Below, in pieces: positions 61,641 through 64,000 of a stretch of DNA of 64,000 bases. Position 1 is the first letter of the stretch; every line of letters begins with the position of its first letter. A program made the position numbers and the translations under genes. Below the pieces are notes generated by a model that did not search any database, was not told where the DNA came from, and worked only from the letters and a program-made list of their open reading frames with translations. Location: the NCBI GenBank assembly GCA_960531495.1, contig OY482852.1, positions 26,773,621 to 26,837,620 of the forward strand. Direction: 5' to 3'. The DNA comes from Zeus faber (taxonomy: Eukaryota > Chordata > Actinopteri > Zeiformes > Zeidae).

Positions 61641-61790
61641 ATCTTGGCCAACATCATAATTTTTATATGTGGAAACATGGCCGGCGCGTACCACAAACAC
61701 CTGATGGAGCTGGCTCTGAAACAGACCTACCAGGATACATGCAACTGCATCAAGTCCCCCATCAAACTAGAGTTTGAGAAGCGGCAACAG
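61641..61790 (+). CDS. adcy2: adenylate cyclase type 2, coding exon 4
   Basis: 50 codons (residues 193-242), phase 0 at both ends. The acceptor is CCTTTTTGCAG and the donor GTATGA. It starts I-L-A-N-I-I-I-F-I-C-G-N-M-A-G-A-Y (transmembrane helix 6), then H-K-H-L-M-E-L-A-L-K-Q-T-Y-Q-D-T-C-N-C-I-K, the amphipathic helix leaving the membrane, and ends K-L-E-F-E-K-R-Q-Q. In the family the next residues (E-R-L-L-L-S-L-L-P) begin the coupling helix into the C1 catalytic domain. They are not found in the remaining 2.2 kb, so exon 5 lies beyond the window. Confidence 0.97.
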
Positions 61791-64000
61791 GTATGAGGAC
61801 TGCAGCGTGTGTGATTACATGTACTCAGTTCCATCTGCTTGAGGAATGTTTTGATGATACTGAAGTATTTCCTCAATACATTTCCCAATATTTTAATATG
61901 CATTTCCTGAATTGCCCCTGGAAGTGTTCTTTTTTGAGTTGACCTTGAAAGATTATTCACTTTTACCCCTTACTTGTATATTTGAGAAGCAAGTGAGCGA
62001 GCTAGTTCATTCCCAACCCTCCTCCGCCTCAATCAGGTTAGAATATTCAGAATTAATTACATATTAATATTACAATTTATTGTCACCGCAAGCAATATAA
62101 ATACCAATCATTGAAACAACTCAATGTAACTCGTATTTTGGTGTTTGAGTCAATACCTGAATGAATCTGAATATTGTAAATTTCCTAGTGCAATAAGATA
62201 GATAAGTAATAAGATAAGTGTCTTGTCTTATTACTCTTACGCAAGTCAATATTTGGAGAACAGCTTTTACTGATACTTGACTTAATAGACTCCTTGAGTA
62301 TCATTTTTGAAAACACTGCAAAGGAAGCAGCTCTGCTTCCCATTAACCAGTGGAAAGAGGAAATACAAAGTTTGTCTTTTGAAAAATCAAGGCTCTTGCC
62401 GCTATAATAAACCAGTAAATGAATCAGAAAAAAAAATCACAAACACTGTTTTAATCATGTAGAATGAAACTAAATAGTTTGGCGTTGACACCTCATTTTA
62501 ATGATGAGGTTAATGACAACAGCTGTTTTATGTATTTTATAACATAATACTTGACTGACAGCGTCTACAAATACAGCAACAAAACATCATATATGCATTT
62601 TTTGTATTATGTATGGATAATCCTATATATAGATTTTTTTCTATCTATTTGGCTCATAAAAGGGACCCACTCCGCTGAGGCATTGTGGGTAATTGTTTAA
62701 ATGTGACCTGATACTGTGATTATTATTTCATCCCCCGTGGGCGACGTGCTGAAGTCTCTTGTGTAAATACCGTTAAGCCTCCCTTGGCTGCGATTCCTTC
62801 AAAAGTTCAAAATAATGCCAGCAACCTAAAATAAGGCCTTTCCTGTTGAGCATCAGCCGTCGTCTCCTTGACGACGTGATCCGCTGCTGATTTCAAGGCC
62901 TTGTTTCCCCGGAGGTTATTTTCCTTAAACACCTTGTCCCCTTCCATATGAACCCTGTGCTGAAGTATACAATGGACAAGGGAACAAAGGCCACAGAGAG
63001 TTACTGCAGAGGAGTGGGTGGCGCCTGCTTTTGTTGTGAACTTCAAGGACTTTTTTGAAGGACTTTTGTGCAACTTTGAAATTATATTTGTTGAAATTAG
63101 CCATGCACGGATTATAACCTACATAGGTGCTGAAACTGACTTTGCCCACTGTATGTACTTCCAACTCCCTTAATATTGAATTGTGTGGCTTGGAGTGGAT
63201 CGTTCCACGATTGCCTCGGAGTGCCAGTGGTCCTTTGCCACATATGGTGGCTGGGCGACTCACACACTCCACCCCTGCTCTCTGAAAGGCTAGAAACGCT
63301 GGATGCTTGAGGTGCGTTGGGAGTATTGCAAACTCGCTCATACTTTGTCATGTCGGCGATCAGAGAAGGAGAACATCTGAAGCTGCCTCGAGACAGGGCA
63401 GCCCACAACCGCAGGAAGGTGTCCGACACCCTTTGAGGCTCAGAACTGGCGAAGGAGGAAAGGTTCTTTGAATGGGTTTTCATCCCACTCATCGCTGGCG
63501 GCAGCATCATGCATCATGCGTACGACGAGGCTGCCGATGGCTTGAACCAATCGACCAGCGTCCCATTCTGGGTGTTCCCCTGCTGTGCGCCTGTAGTAAG
63601 CTGGGATGTTCTCCAGCTCGCCACAAGCCTGGACGGATATAAGCAGATTAAGTAGATGGATGGATGGACGGATGGATGGACGGATGGATGGACGGATGGA
63701 TGGGCGGATTGGCAGAATAAAACATGTACCCTGATAAAGAGAAGAGAGAATGAATGTTTGAGCGCCACCAAGTGAAATTCATTGTGAGGTGAGTGACCTT
63801 GCAATGGCTGCGACCCATCTTTTAACGGTTGAATTGGGAATAATGGTCTGTCTGAAACTCCGCATTGTCACCCACAAGACGATTTACACACTTAGTCTGT
63901 GCTGACCTGTGCTAAGCTGAACAGAGGCAAAATGATGAATGCTGAGGCAATCCATCCTTGCATTCTCCCGGGGGCCGTGCTGTGGCTGCCCACCGCTGCT
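61791..64000 (+). other. adcy2: start of adcy2 intron 4 (open at right edge)
   Basis: Donor GTATGA. Non-coding. The only feature is the RTE-like LINE tail at 63548-63715. No exon 5 sequence is seen. Confidence 0.85.
63548..63715 (+). mobile_element. RTE/Rex3-like LINE 3' end with (GGAT)n tail
   Basis: GCCTGTAGTAAGCTGGGATG then TTCTCCAGC...GGATATAAGCAG resembles the common fish repeat with AGCTGGGATAGGCTCCAGC and GGATAAGCGG. It ends in about 14 GGAT/GGAC units. Tetranucleotide GATG-type tails are known for Rex3/RTE elements. Only the last 100 bases of the element are present. Confidence 0.65.

Noticed and set aside
63514-63804. 96-codon - strand frame with H-P-S-V repeats
   Set aside because: Antisense of the GGAT tail of a LINE.
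61791-64000. adcy2 exon 5
   Set aside because: No sequence coding for the expected E-R-L-L-L-S-L-L-P continuation was found in any frame after 61790.

Overview
The window is vertebrate nuclear DNA, almost certainly from a ray-finned fish. It shows a spliced gene with GT-AG introns, very dense dinucleotide and tetranucleotide microsatellites, and fish-style transposable elements: a tRNA-headed SINE, several CR1/L2-type LINE 3' ends, a Ty3/Gypsy fragment, a Tigger-like element and hAT relics. Nothing bacterial or viral in gene layout is present. The species cannot be named from the sequence.

Only one protein-coding host gene can be supported: the 5' part of adcy2 (adenylate cyclase type 2) on the + strand. 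Four coding exons are visible: 27200-27415, 34421-34618, 49281-49442 and 61641-61790. Together they give 242 codons covering the cytoplasmic N-terminus, the six helices of the first membrane domain and the start of the linker into catalytic domain C1. All four exons begin and end on codon boundaries. The catalytic domains lie beyond the right edge. Exon 1 sits in a GC-rich, pyrimidine-rich region (about 26.5-27.4 kb) that is the likely promoter and 5' UTR. The reading frame stays open for 515 bases upstream of the conserved ATG and holds one upstream in-frame ATG (26882).

Layout. 1-26.4 kb: upstream sequence with no convincing gene, containing LINE fragments (1-1.56, 2.86-3.06, 3.38-3.93, 19.9-20.4 kb), a Tigger-like element with intact TA duplications (3.97-4.82 kb), a ZBED-like hAT transposase relic on the - strand (8.87-11.6 kb), a SINE (15.46-15.64 kb), solo-LTR-like sequences (2.3, 14.5, 24.9 kb) and a short MITE (23.1-23.5 kb). 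26.5-27.4 kb: promoter region and exon 1. 27.4-34.4 kb, intron 1: microsatellites including a 180-base GATA array, a solo LTR with a clear 5-base target duplication, and an antisense Gypsy fragment ending about 350 bases before exon 2. 34.6-49.3 kb, intron 2: a nested MITE-minisatellite-LINE composite (37.4-38.9 kb) and a GC-rich inverted-repeat element with 15-base tandem units (43.75-44.47 kb). 49.4-61.6 kb, intron 3: several near-perfect palindromes and long CA/AT tracts. 61.8-64.0 kb: start of intron 4, with an RTE-type LINE tail.

I found no evidence of a new multi-gene system. The most interesting observations are the frame-neutral exon design of the membrane domain, the alternative upstream start of adcy2, the nested transposon composite, overlapping hairpins that exclude each other, and a LINE and a SINE sharing the same 3' tail within one window.
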